A stretch of 47,401 bases of DNA, taken from assembly GCA_900539195.1 (NCBI GenBank), contig UQBC01000019.1:1-47401 (forward strand), read 5' to 3'. Source of the DNA: an uncultured Oscillospiraceae bacterium (GTDB lineage Bacteria; Bacillota; Clostridia; Oscillospirales; Ruminococcaceae). Position 1 is the first letter of the stretch; each line of letters opens with the position of its first letter. Positions 32,866 through 41,416 of this stretch are shown here, in pieces. A model generated the notes under the pieces. The model was given only the letters and a program-made list of their open reading frames with translations. It had not been told where the DNA came from and did no database searches. Both the position numbers and the translations under genes were made by a program.

Positions 32866-32887
32866 GCGACATAAAATTAAATGCAGA

Positions 32888-32924
32888 AAAGGCTGACGTG
32901 ATTATGCGTCAGCCTTTATTTATA
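32888..32924 (+). terminator. Terminator of nfnAB
   Basis: A perfect 11-bp stem AAAGGCTGACG/CGTCAGCCTTT with an 8-nt loop is followed by ATTTAT. It lies 22 nt after nfnB. Confidence 0.88.
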
Positions 32925-32996
32925 TCAAGTACAACTACTGTTTAAATCATACGATATTAACTTATAACTCTTATTTGCGTCACAGTACCGCAAATA

Positions 32997-33113
32997 ATTT
33001 GCAGGATAACAAATTGTGCATATTAAAGCCGTTGAAATGCACATTTCCCCCATTTGCAGGCATAAATTTGAGCTTACATTTCCGCTTTTATTTAAGTTGA
33101 TAGCTTAAATAAA
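32997..33113. promoter_or_regulatory. Cluster of inverted and direct repeats upstream of the binding-lipoprotein gene
   Basis: Three elements lie in the 444-nt gap 32866-33309. A direct repeat ATTTGCAGG occurs at 32997-33005 and 33052-33060. An inverted repeat TGTGCAT/ATGCACA lies at 33015-33043 with 15 nt between. A perfect 10-bp inverted repeat TTTATTTAAG/CTTAAATAAA lies at 33087-33113 with a 7-nt centre. These look like operators. No gene was seen in the gap. Confidence 0.45.
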
Positions 33114-33226
33114 CTTAATGAATCTACTTAATTTTACATCTTTTTGATTAATTATTCACATATATTCCCCATTTCGTTTGTGCAATTTTGCTAAAACAAA
33201 GCATAATAAACTGTAGAAATAGTGAA

Positions 33227-33255
33227 TTGAAATTTAATTTGATTTCGGTTATAAT
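33227..33255 (+). promoter_or_regulatory. SigA promoter of the binding-lipoprotein gene
   Basis: TTGAAA (33227-33232), 17-bp spacer, TATAAT (33250-33255). The leader is about 48 nt before ATG 33310. Confidence 0.78.
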
Positions 33256-33309
33256 ATAAATATCTTGATGTAAACGAATACACCAAGAACAACTTAAAGG
33301 AGGACTAAA

Positions 33310-34860
33310 ATGAAACTCTCAAAGAGAATACTCGCTTGTGCGGTTACAGCGGCTATGGCAACATCTATGCTTTCTGCCTGCAACGGTTCAAGCACAACAA
33401 GCGGTTCGGCTGACAGCGGTAATGCTTCAGGCAATACAAGCTCAACGGCAAACAGCAGTACTTCAGGTACGGACAATAATTCAACGGACAATTCTTCTGC
33501 AAGCAACAACGGCGGCAGTGTTGTAGAAGCACCTTCAAACGGTACTACACTAAAGTGGCTCGGCTACTATGATCTTAACACAGATGACAAGGAAATCGTA
33601 GATAAGTTTGCAGATGAGGGCTATACTGTAGAATATATTTCAACAAGCTCGAACGAATACTTCACAAAGCTCGCTCAGCTCGTTGCTTCATCAGACTCTC
33701 CCGATATGGTACGTTACGAGTGGCAGTCATACCCCCACGGTGTAGCAAACAACCTTTATACATCACTTGATGATTATGTTGACTTTGACAGCGATACATG
33801 GTCAGGTATGAAGGATATGATTGAAAACTTCAACTACGGCGGCAAGCACTACTATCTGCCTTACCGTGTAAATCCCGGCGTTGTACTTATATACAACCAG
33901 ACTGCTCTTGACGACGAAGGTATCAAGACAGACCCGCTGGAGCTTTACAAGGAAGGCAAGTGGACATGGACAGCATGGAAGGATATAATGACCGAATGGT
34001 GCAACATCGGTGATAAGTATTACGGTGTAATGCCCACAGGCTTCGTTGCAATGCCTTTCATAGTTTCGACAGGTACAACGCTTATCGATGTTGACGGTCC
34101 TAACAAGCAGATCATCAACAACATGAAGGACGCTAACGTTCAGAGATGTCAGGACTTCCTCGCAGACCTTGCTAAACAGGGCATGGTAAATGCGGAATAT
34201 GCAGATCCCAGCACCTGCCTTTCAGATACAAAGACACTGTTCGCAGAGTTCGGTCTTGACTGGGGCTGGACATCAGCTCAGGCTGCAGCTAAGGATCAGG
34301 ATATCAGATTCGTTCCGATCCCCAGAGATGATCAGGCAGACGCATATTACATGAATACAGATACATTCGGCTACCTCGTACCCGCAGGCGCAAAGAACAT
34401 AAAGGCAGCTCTCAAGTATATGGAAATCTGCCGTCTTAATGAAATTGATCCCGAGAAAATAGCTACAGCCAAGGCAGAAGCTACCGCTGAAAAGCTCTAT
34501 TATCCCAAATGCCCCGAATGCGGCGTTTCAACGGCAGACAAGACTATAGAAAAATGCCCCAGCTGTGGTGCTGCACGAAGAGTAAACAAGACGCACTCGG
34601 CAATGTCTGAAGATCTGTATCAGATCTATTCAGATCTTAAGGACACAACAACCGACAAGTTCACATTCCTCTTTGACGACTGCTTCGGTTTCTCGACAGA
34701 CCTTACAACAATGCTCCAGCAGGGTGACAGCGAAGGCGCAGGCTGCGTCCTCGGCGGACCTTTCAAGTTGGGTGAATCCTACACAAGTCTCCGTGATTCT
34801 TACTTCGGAACTGTAGAATCATACCTTGAACCTTACAGAGCTTTAATGCAGCAGAACTGA
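33310..34860 (+). CDS. ABC-type extracellular solute (sugar)-binding lipoprotein with inserted zinc ribbon
   Basis: Family 1 substrate-binding protein, 516 aa. The lipobox MLSAC puts the lipidated Cys at C24, after a Lys-containing signal. A Ser/Asn/Thr/Gly linker (25-75) is followed by the two-lobed binding fold (WLGYYD onward, SPDMVRYEWQSY, YLPYRVNPGVVLIYNQ). Its Trp-rich centre (EGKWTWTAWKDIMTEW) suits a carbohydrate ligand. Oddly, C401-PE-C404 and C416-PS-C419 form a zinc-ribbon-like hairpin inside the C-terminal lobe, which is rare for an exported protein. No permease or ATPase genes are adjacent, so it is an orphan receptor. The ribosome binding site AAAGGAGG and codon bias suggest strong expression. 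Confidence 0.88.
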   Translation: MKLSKRILACAVTAAMATSMLSACNGSSTTSGSADSGNASGNTSSTANSSTSGTDNNSTDNSSASNNGGSVVEAPSNGTTLKWLGYYDLNTDDKEIVDKFADEGYTVEYISTSSNEYFTKLAQLVASSDSPDMVRYEWQSYPHGVANNLYTSLDDYVDFDSDTWSGMKDMIENFNYGGKHYYLPYRVNPGVVLIYNQTALDDEGIKTDPLELYKEGKWTWTAWKDIMTEWCNIGDKYYGVMPTGFVAMPFIVSTGTTLIDVDGPNKQIINNMKDANVQRCQDFLADLAKQGMVNAEYADPSTCLSDTKTLFAEFGLDWGWTSAQAAAKDQDIRFVPIPRDDQADAYYMNTDTFGYLVPAGAKNIKAALKYMEICRLNEIDPEKIATAKAEATAEKLYYPKCPECGVSTADKTIEKCPSCGAARRVNKTHSAMSEDLYQIYSDLKDTTTDKFTFLFDDCFGFSTDLTTMLQQGDSEGAGCVLGGPFKLGESYTSLRDSYFGTVESYLEPYRALMQQN

Positions 34861-34892
34861 GTTAATAACAGTTTTATAAACGAACAACAGCA

Positions 34893-34925
34893 AAAGGCAC
34901 CGGGCGACCGGTGCCTTTGTTTTGT
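34893..34925 (+). terminator. Terminator of the binding-lipoprotein gene
   Basis: A perfect 11-bp stem AAAGGCACCGG/CCGGTGCCTTT with a GCGA tetraloop is followed by GTTTTGT. Confidence 0.9.
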
Positions 34926-34982
34926 AACTTTCACTAAAGCTACAAGCTGAAACAGGAGGCACAACCTCCCGTTTTAATTATC

Positions 34983-36401
34983 TTACTTCTTCTTTATAAC
35001 CGTTCCCTGTCTTGTTTCCTCGACGGTGTAGCCCATTGCGGTTATCTTATCTCTAAGCTCATCGGCAAGTGCGAAGTTCTTATCCTTTCGTGCCTGCTTT
35101 CTCTGCTCGGCAAGCTCAAGAATTTCGGCAGGAAGCTCCTCGGCTGTATCGGCAGGCTTCTCGTTTACCGCCTTTGCCTTTTCGATAAGCGATAGTGAAA
35201 GCACCTTGTCAAAGTCGGCGATAAGCGCCAGCTTTGTTGCGGGTGTTGTGTCAGCCTTTAATACGTCATACAGCGCAGTGATTGCAAGCGATGTGTTTAT
35301 ATCGTTGTCCATAGCGGCGGTGAAGCCCTCACGGAGCTTATCGTAAGCCGCCTTGTCAACCTCGCCCTGCTCCGCCTTTAAAAGCTGTGCTATCTTAGCA
35401 ACCAGCTTTTCGTATGCGCCCTTTGCGTTGTCAAGATTCTCATAAGAGAATACGAGCGACTTTCTGTAGTGCGACAGCAGGCAGAAGAAACGGTATATCA
35501 CGGGGTCGTAGCCCTTGCTCTCAAGCAGGGATACCGTAAGGAATTCACCCTTCGACTTGCTCATCTTGCCGCTGTTTGTATTAAGGTGGTGAACGTGGAA
35601 CCAGTAGTTGCACCACTTATGACCGAGATAAGCCTCGCTCTGTGCTATCTCATTTGTGTGGTGGGGGAATGCGTTGTCAATGCCGCCGCAGTGAATGTCA
35701 AGATATTCACCGAGATGCTTCATACTTATGCAGCTGCACTCGATATGCCAGCCGGGGTAGCCTACTCCCCACGGGCTGTCCCACTTGAGTTCCTGATCGT
35801 CAAACTTTGACTTTGTGAACCACAGAACAAAGTCTGCCTTATTTCTCTTGTTGCCGTCCTCCTCAACGCCTTCACGGACACCAACTGCAAGATCCTCCTC
35901 CTTGAAATCGTTGAAAACATAATACTTTTCAAGTTTGGAGGTATCAAAATAGATATTTCCGCCTGCTTCGTAAGCGTAGCCCTTTTCGATAAGGGAAGAA
36001 ATTACCTTGATGAAATCTGCGATACAATGCGTTGCAGGCTCTACAACGTCGGGACGCTTGATGTTCAGCTTCTTGCAGTCCTCGAAGAAAGCGTCTGTGT
36101 AGTACTTTGCTATCTCCATAACTGTCTTATGCTCACGCTTTGCACCCTTCAGCATCTTGTCATCGCCCGTGTCGCCGTCGCTTGTCAGATGTCCTACATC
36201 GGTAATGTTCATTACACGCTTTACATCATAGCCGACATAGCGCAGGTACTTTTCAAGCACATCCTCCATAATGTAGCTGCGCAGATTTCCTATGTGTGCA
36301 AAGTGGTACACGGTAGGTCCGCAGGTGTACATATTTACCTTGCCCTCGACATTCGGCACGAATTCTTCCTTTTTGTGTGACAGTGAATTATATAACTGCA
36401 T
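34983..36401 (-). CDS. cysS: Cysteinyl-tRNA synthetase
   Basis: Charges tRNA(Cys). At 472 aa it has normal length. Class I signatures: HIGN in FAHIGNLRSYI (about 36) and KMSKS in NSGKMSKSKGEFLTV (about 269-283). The zinc ligands of the active site are present: C27 in MYTCGPTVY, Cys/His in WHIECSCISM and HCGGIDNAFPHHTNE. The anticodon-binding C-terminus ends in the typical RQGTVIKKK. It lies 16 nt after cysE, and both are under the Cys T-box upstream. The ribosome binding site is GAGGAT. Confidence 0.96.
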   Translation of the reverse strand: MQLYNSLSHKKEEFVPNVEGKVNMYTCGPTVYHFAHIGNLRSYIMEDVLEKYLRYVGYDVKRVMNITDVGHLTSDGDTGDDKMLKGAKREHKTVMEIAKYYTDAFFEDCKKLNIKRPDVVEPATHCIADFIKVISSLIEKGYAYEAGGNIYFDTSKLEKYYVFNDFKEEDLAVGVREGVEEDGNKRNKADFVLWFTKSKFDDQELKWDSPWGVGYPGWHIECSCISMKHLGEYLDIHCGGIDNAFPHHTNEIAQSEAYLGHKWCNYWFHVHHLNTNSGKMSKSKGEFLTVSLLESKGYDPVIYRFFCLLSHYRKSLVFSYENLDNAKGAYEKLVAKIAQLLKAEQGEVDKAAYDKLREGFTAAMDNDINTSLAITALYDVLKADTTPATKLALIADFDKVLSLSLIEKAKAVNEKPADTAEELPAEILELAEQRKQARKDKNFALADELRDKITAMGYTVEETRQGTVIKKK

Positions 36402-36417
36402 TTTCTTATCCTCGCTT

Positions 36418-37080
36418 TTAATTAATATTGTTTTCTTTAAGTTCTTCTCTGAGCAGATCTATCTCGCTCTGCATTGTTTCAAGCCTGCTCTGCAAGGCAC
36501 ATATCTGCTGTGCCACAGGGTCGGGAATGTGTATCTGGTCAAGGTCGCAGGCATTTACCCTCTGACCGTCACGGCGGACTATCCTTGCAGGAACGCCGAC
36601 CGCAGTTGAGTTAGGCGGTACCTCCGACAGCACAACGGCATTTGCGGCTATCTTTGCGTTATCGCCCACCTTGAAAGGACCGAGAACCCTTGCTCCCGAG
36701 CCTACCATTACATTGTTGCCGAGCGTCGGGTGACGCTTACCGGTATCTTTACCGGTACCGCCGAGCGTTACGTTCTGATAAAGCGTGCAGTAGTCACCTA
36801 TCTCGGTAGTTTCGCCTATTACAACGCCGCTTCCGTGGTCGATGAACAAGCCCTTTCCTATCGTTGCGCCGGGGTGTATCTCTATGCCCGTTTTTCGCAA
36901 AGCACGCTGTGATATCCACCTTGCAATGAAATAATGCTTTTTAAGGTACCATTTATGCGCCCTGCGGTATGCCCTTACAGCCTTGAAGCTGGGATACAGG
37001 AAAAACACTTCGAGATCGCTCTTTACGGCAGGATCTCGTTCTCTGACCGATTTTATATCCGCTTTAATTTTATCGAACAT
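36418..37080 (-). CDS. cysE: Serine O-acetyltransferase
   Basis: Makes O-acetylserine from serine and acetyl-CoA, the first step of cysteine synthesis. It has 220 aa with an N-terminal helical region (1-65) and a left-handed beta helix of hexapeptide repeats (about 66-185: IEIHPGATIGKGLFIDHGSG, then VIGETTEIGDYCTLY). The catalytic His lies in FIDHGSG. The C-terminal tail (about 185-220) is a coiled segment rather than the short feedback-inhibition tail of E. coli. It leads cysE-cysS and directly follows the T-box terminator. Confidence 0.95.
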   Translation of the reverse strand: MFDKIKADIKSVRERDPAVKSDLEVFFLYPSFKAVRAYRRAHKWYLKKHYFIARWISQRALRKTGIEIHPGATIGKGLFIDHGSGVVIGETTEIGDYCTLYQNVTLGGTGKDTGKRHPTLGNNVMVGSGARVLGPFKVGDNAKIAANAVVLSEVPPNSTAVGVPARIVRRDGQRVNACDLDQIHIPDPVAQQICALQSRLETMQSEIDLLREELKENNIN

Positions 37081-37100
37081 ATGTTTCCTACCCTTCTCCG

Positions 37101-37372
37101 AAAAAAAAAGCCTCCGTCTGCTTTGCAGACGAAGGCGGTTTATACCACGGTTCCACTTCGCTTCGGAGCTTACACTCCCTTTATGTCTTTAACGCAGACA
37201 AGACGAACAGAGATACTTGAAATTTTCCCTCTGCCGACCCAGATAAAAAAATCCGTACAGCCGCACTTCGCCGTAAATCCGTCTGCCGTCTTTCACCTGA
37301 CACAGCTCTCTGTAAGACTTCATTTTCCGGGTACTCTTGCCATACACGGTCTTTGCACTTATGTTTTACTAT
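37101..37372 (-). promoter_or_regulatory. T-box riboswitch, tRNA(Cys)-responsive, for cysE-cysS
   Basis: The minus-strand leader contains the T-box core TGGAACCGTGG (37155-37145). A terminator follows: stem GCCTTCGTCTGC/GCAGACGGAGGC with a 3-nt loop (37136-37110) and nine T's (37109-37101). Upstream, Stem I features are seen: AGAGAGC and the GGTGAAAG distal element. GAAG-TGC-GG lies on the 3' side, with TGC (37265-37263) as the likely Cys specifier. Uncharged tRNA(Cys) would stabilise the antiterminator. The specifier assignment fits the downstream genes. Confidence 0.9.
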
Positions 37373-37378
37373 ATGCTT

Positions 37379-37407
37379 AGTGTATCATAAATGCAACGCT
37401 GTGTCAA
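37379..37407 (-). promoter_or_regulatory. SigA promoter of the T-box leader
   Basis: On the minus strand: TTGACA (37407-37402), 17-bp spacer, TACACT (37384-37379). It lies only 20 nt after the phoR stop, with no terminator between. Confidence 0.85.
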
Positions 37408-37427
37408 GCGAAAAATCAAATATGCCG

Positions 37428-39173
37428 TTACTCTGAAATATTCTTTGCAACAGGCAGTCTTACGCAGACAAGCGTTCCCTTGCCAAGCTCGCTGTCAAGC
37501 GTCACCGTACCGCCGTAGCAGTTGACGATATGCTTTACTATGGAAAGACCCAGACCGGTACTGCCCTCTTTGGTGCTTCTGCCCTTATCCACTCTGTAGA
37601 AACGCTCAAATACACGGTTAAGCGACTCCTTAGGGATGCCTATGCCGTTATCCCTAACATAGATACAGCCTATCTCACCCACATCGTGAAGCGTTACCTC
37701 AACCCTGCCGCCGTCCTTGTTGTACTTTATGGCGTTGCTGACTATGTTTTCGACAAGCTCATATATGTGCTTGTATGCGGCACGGACGGTAAAGCTGTCG
37801 CCTGACAGTTCTATCGTGACATTTCTGGCAGAAGCCGCAGGCTCCAGACATTCCTTTACCGCTGAGCATATCTCAGACAGCTTACAGTCGGTCACTTCCT
37901 CGGCTGTCGTCTTGTTTTCAAGCGAGGATATTTCAAGGATATCGCTGATTATGGTTGACATTCTCTTTGCCTCGGTAAGAATTTTTCCGATGTAATAATC
38001 CTTCTTATCCTTAGGCACAAGTCCGTTTTCAAGAAGCTCGGCAAATCCCGAAATTGCCGTGAGAGGCGTTTTCAGCTCGTGGCCGGCATTTGCAAAGAAG
38101 TCGGCTTTGAGCTGTTCGGACATACGCTTGTCGGTAACGTCACGGATAACCATAAGTCCGCCGTGCATTGCATCTATTCCGCTTTTGGATACGGGGAATA
38201 CCTGCACGAGCAAGATCCTGCCGTCAACGGTGCTTTCTATAGTTACCGTTCTGTCCTCATTTGCCGCTTTTTCCGCTCCGCTGATTATCTCGGGCTTTCT
38301 TGCAAGCTCGGGTACGGTCGAAGCACCGCTTTCCTCTGAAGCACCGAGCAGTTTAAGACCGGCACGGTTGATTGATATGACGGACAGATCGTTATCGTAA
38401 AGAATTACACCGTCCTGCAAGCTTTCAAGTATGAAACGTTCCTTTTCACGCTCGTTTTCAAGCGTCTTCATATTATCCTGTATGCTTTTACGCATAAAAT
38501 TGAACATGGTGACAAATTCGTCAAGCTCTGGGTACTTGTGTGACGGTATCTCCTCAAGCTCCGCAGAGATTTTTTCGTCACCGACATATTTCATACCGCT
38601 CATAGCCTTTGATATGCTGTTTATCGGCTTCATTATCTGGCGGGCAACGCTGCTTACCGCTATAAGCCCCGCTATTATGCCTATTGCGGCGGCTATCAGC
38701 ATAGGTGCTATGAACATTGACGCAAAATCCATATAGCTGTTTATATTGTAGCTTATTCTGATTATATCGTCGTCCTTAACCTTCATAGCGGCATAGATCT
38801 GATTTTTGCCGAGCGTCTTTGAATATCTTACGGCTACTCCGCTTCCTGTAAGCTCTGCCTGCTTTATCTCCTCACGGGTGCTGTGGTTATCGTCCGGCTC
38901 ACCGTCGATATAGGTATCTACAAATACAGTTCCGTCCTTATTGATAAAGCTCACTCTGGCGTTGCCGACAAGTGAACTTAATCTGTTCGCAAGGTCATAG
39001 TCGTGGTCGGCTTCGTCCTCATATATCACACGGATAAGTCCGAGAGAAGTCAGCATATCGCTTTTTCTGACGTTCTGCTCCGTGCTTGAAAGAAGTGCGG
39101 TAGCAGATACAACGCACACCGACATAACTATCGCAATTACTATAAGAAAACGTACTATAAGCGCTTTTTTCAT
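37428..39173 (-). CDS. phoR: Phosphate-sensing histidine kinase PhoR
   Basis: Membrane sensor kinase, 581 aa. Two membrane helices (about 8-30 and 151-175) flank an extracellular sensory domain. HAMP (about 176-235) and PAS (about 245-345) domains follow. The dimerisation helix has the phospho-His in NAGHELKTPLTAI (about 365). The catalytic domain shows N box ENIVSNAIKYN, G1 DNGIGIP, F box FERFYRVD and G2 GLGLSIVKHI. It is the last gene of the pst-pho cluster, 15 nt after phoP. PhoR identity rests on this context plus the PAS-containing layout. Confidence 0.92.
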   Translation of the reverse strand: MKKALIVRFLIVIAIVMSVCVVSATALLSSTEQNVRKSDMLTSLGLIRVIYEDEADHDYDLANRLSSLVGNARVSFINKDGTVFVDTYIDGEPDDNHSTREEIKQAELTGSGVAVRYSKTLGKNQIYAAMKVKDDDIIRISYNINSYMDFASMFIAPMLIAAAIGIIAGLIAVSSVARQIMKPINSISKAMSGMKYVGDEKISAELEEIPSHKYPELDEFVTMFNFMRKSIQDNMKTLENEREKERFILESLQDGVILYDNDLSVISINRAGLKLLGASEESGASTVPELARKPEIISGAEKAANEDRTVTIESTVDGRILLVQVFPVSKSGIDAMHGGLMVIRDVTDKRMSEQLKADFFANAGHELKTPLTAISGFAELLENGLVPKDKKDYYIGKILTEAKRMSTIISDILEISSLENKTTAEEVTDCKLSEICSAVKECLEPAASARNVTIELSGDSFTVRAAYKHIYELVENIVSNAIKYNKDGGRVEVTLHDVGEIGCIYVRDNGIGIPKESLNRVFERFYRVDKGRSTKEGSTGLGLSIVKHIVNCYGGTVTLDSELGKGTLVCVRLPVAKNISE

Positions 39174-39188
39174 CTGTACGTCCTCCTG

Positions 39189-39887
39189 TTATTCTCCTAT
39201 AAATCTGTAGCCTACTCCTCTTACCGTTTTGATAAGATGAGCGTTCTCGGCATCATCGCTGAGTTTTTTTCTGAGCGTTCCTATGTGCATATCGAGCGTT
39301 CTTGTTTCACCGACAAAATCTATGCCCCACACTTTCGTGAGAAGCTCCTCACGGCTGACTACTCTCGCCCTGTTCTTAATAAGATACAAAAGAAGCTCGT
39401 ATTCCTTCAGCGTAAGCTCTATCGGTCTGCCGTCACGGCTCACCTCTCTGAGAGATGTGTTTACCGTTATGCCGCCTGCCGCAATCTTATCGGAAGCACT
39501 ATCTGATGAACCTCTGCCTGCACGTCTTAACAGTGCCTTTATTCTTGCGGCAAGTTCCATAATGCCGAACGGCTTTGTGAGATAATCGTCTGCGCCGTTT
39601 TCAAGCCCGAACACCTTGTCTATCTCGGCTGATTTTGCTGTCAGCATAAGTATCGGCGTATTCTTTGTCTGCTCGTTTTCACGAAGAATCTTCACCGCCT
39701 GCACACCGTCCATACCCGGCAGCATTATATCGAACAGGAATATATCCGGCACCTGCTTTTCGGTTGCGGCAAGGCAATCCTCCGCACTGACAAAGCTCTC
39801 CACCTCGTATGAATAAGCCGAAAGAGCGACCGTCACAAGCTCTCTTATACTGTCATCGTCCTCAGTTATATAGATACGTTCAGCCAT
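39189..39887 (-). CDS. phoP: Phosphate response regulator PhoP/PhoB
   Basis: OmpR/PhoB-family regulator, 232 aa. The receiver domain (1-120) has the acidic pocket EDDD at about 9-12, phospho-acceptor D53 in FLFDIMLPGMDG, and T/K in MLTAKSAEID. The winged-helix effector (about 135-232) ends TVRGVGYRFIGE. The start is ATG 39887, with GGAGG upstream; the in-frame TTG at 39902 is only an open extension. It lies between phoU and phoR. It is the likely binder of CTTTACA repeats upstream of pstS and possibly of other direct-repeat promoters here. Confidence 0.93.
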   Translation of the reverse strand: MAERIYITEDDDSIRELVTVALSAYSYEVESFVSAEDCLAATEKQVPDIFLFDIMLPGMDGVQAVKILRENEQTKNTPILMLTAKSAEIDKVFGLENGADDYLTKPFGIMELAARIKALLRRAGRGSSDSASDKIAAGGITVNTSLREVSRDGRPIELTLKEYELLLYLIKNRARVVSREELLTKVWGIDFVGETRTLDMHIGTLRKKLSDDAENAHLIKTVRGVGYRFIGE

Positions 39888-39905
39888 TGTATCAGCCTCC
39901 AAAGT

Positions 39906-40562
39906 TTATATAATACGGGTATTCTTGTATTCTCCCGTCTTGAAGAACTCCACCCACTCGCAGATATTTACCGCATGGTCGGCTATTCTTTCAAGATATT
40001 TTACTATCATAAGGGCGTCAACCGCAACATCACCGCTGCAATGCTCGCTCTTTATAAGCTCTACTATACGGTTTCTTATAGAAACGAACAGCTCGTCTAC
40101 CTCATCGTCAGCCTTTATCGTTTCATTCGCAAGTTCCATATCGGTTGTTACGAATGAATCTATAGAGTGTGAAACCATTATTATTACCTTTTCGCTCATA
40201 GTCTGTATCTCTTTTACTATGTGCATAATAGCGGATACGTCTGCGGTAAGGCTGATCTCCGCAATATCTGCGGCATTGTCGGCTATACGCTCCATATCAG
40301 TCACCATTTTGAGCGCCGCAGAAACCTTACGGAGATCTCTTGCGACAGGCTGTTCACGAAGTATTATGGACAGGCACTGGCTCTCGATGTTCTTTTCTTC
40401 CTCATCTACCGCTCTGTCGCCGTCTACTACCTTTTTTGCAAGAACAGCATCGCTGTCACGCAGTGCTGTGATAGCTGAAGCTATCGCCTCCTCTATCATT
40501 CCGCCCATACGGATAAGGTCGTTATTCAGCTTTCCGAGCTTATGTTCAAATGTTTCTCTCAT
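39906..40562 (-). CDS. phoU: Phosphate uptake regulator PhoU
   Basis: Peripheral membrane protein that damps Pst transport and PhoR signalling when phosphate is sufficient. It has 218 aa built from two three-helix bundles, each with the family's metal-binding E/D-x-x-x-D pattern (VVDGDRAVDEEEKNIE at about 44-59 and TIKADDEVDELFVSIR at about 148-163). It lies between pstB and phoP. The ribosome binding site is GAAAGGG. Confidence 0.94.
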   Translation of the reverse strand: MRETFEHKLGKLNNDLIRMGGMIEEAIASAITALRDSDAVLAKKVVDGDRAVDEEEKNIESQCLSIILREQPVARDLRKVSAALKMVTDMERIADNAADIAEISLTADVSAIMHIVKEIQTMSEKVIIMVSHSIDSFVTTDMELANETIKADDEVDELFVSIRNRIVELIKSEHCSGDVAVDALMIVKYLERIADHAVNICEWVEFFKTGEYKNTRII

Positions 40563-40607
40563 TTCTGTTTGCCCTTTCTAATATAATATCACACATAACG
40601 TATAAAA

Positions 40608-41387
40608 TCAACCGAAACGTCCTGTGATATAATCTTCTGTTCGCTTATCCTTAGGACGTGAGAACAGTTCTTCTGTCGGTGCGTACTCGACCATTTCTCC
40701 TACAAGGAAGAAGGCTGTGTAATCCGAAATTCTCGTTGCCTGCTGCATATTGTGAGTTACAATAGCTACCGTGTACTTTTCCTTGAGCGTGTTCATAAGC
40801 TCCTCGATTTTAAGCGTTGATACAGGGTCGAGCGCCGATGTAGGTTCGTCCATAAGAATGACCTCAGGCTGAACGGCGATAGCTCTTGCGATACAGATTC
40901 TCTGCTGCTGACCGCCCGAAAGACTGAGTGCGGATTTATGAAGTCTGTCCTTTACCTCGTCAAAAACAGCCGCACCGATAAGGCTCTCCTCGACTATCCT
41001 GTCAAGCTTTGCCTTGCTCTTTATACCGTGTACTCTCGGTCCGTATGCTATGTTATCGTAAATGCTCATCGGGAAGGGGTTGGGCTTCTGGAACACCATT
41101 CCTATCCTGCGGCGCAGTACGTTTGTGTCAACGCCGTCAGCGTAGATGTCCTCGCCGTCAAGCAGGAACTGACCTGTTATCTTACAATCCGGTACCAGAT
41201 CGTTCATACGGTTAAGGCTTTTCAGATATGTAGATTTGCCGCAGCCCGAAGGACCGATGAAGGCGGTTATCTTATTTGTCTTTATATCAAGGTTTATGTC
41301 CTTCAGCGCATGGTTTTCACCGTAATATAGATTCACATTTCTTGTACAGAGCTTCACATCGCTCTGAGGTACGATTATATCTGACAT
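40608..41387 (-). CDS. pstB: Phosphate ABC transporter ATPase PstB
   Basis: ATP-binding subunit of the high-affinity phosphate importer, 259 aa. Walker A GPSGCGKST (about 45-53), Q loop MVFQKPNPFPMSIYDN (about 96), signature LSGGQQQRICIARA (about 155), Walker B VILMDEPTSALD and the switch His in VTHNMQQA are all present. The ribosome binding site is GAGGAT. It follows pstA by 29 nt. Confidence 0.97.
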   Translation of the reverse strand: MSDIIVPQSDVKLCTRNVNLYYGENHALKDINLDIKTNKITAFIGPSGCGKSTYLKSLNRMNDLVPDCKITGQFLLDGEDIYADGVDTNVLRRRIGMVFQKPNPFPMSIYDNIAYGPRVHGIKSKAKLDRIVEESLIGAAVFDEVKDRLHKSALSLSGGQQQRICIARAIAVQPEVILMDEPTSALDPVSTLKIEELMNTLKEKYTVAIVTHNMQQATRISDYTAFFLVGEMVEYAPTEELFSRPKDKRTEDYITGRFG

Positions 41388-41416
41388 TGTTTATCCTCTT
41401 TTCTTGATTTACGGAT

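Noticed and set aside
39925..40581. 218-codon plus-strand ORF opposite phoU
   Set aside because: It is the antisense shadow of phoU, very Ser/Ile-rich, with no promoter or ribosome binding site.
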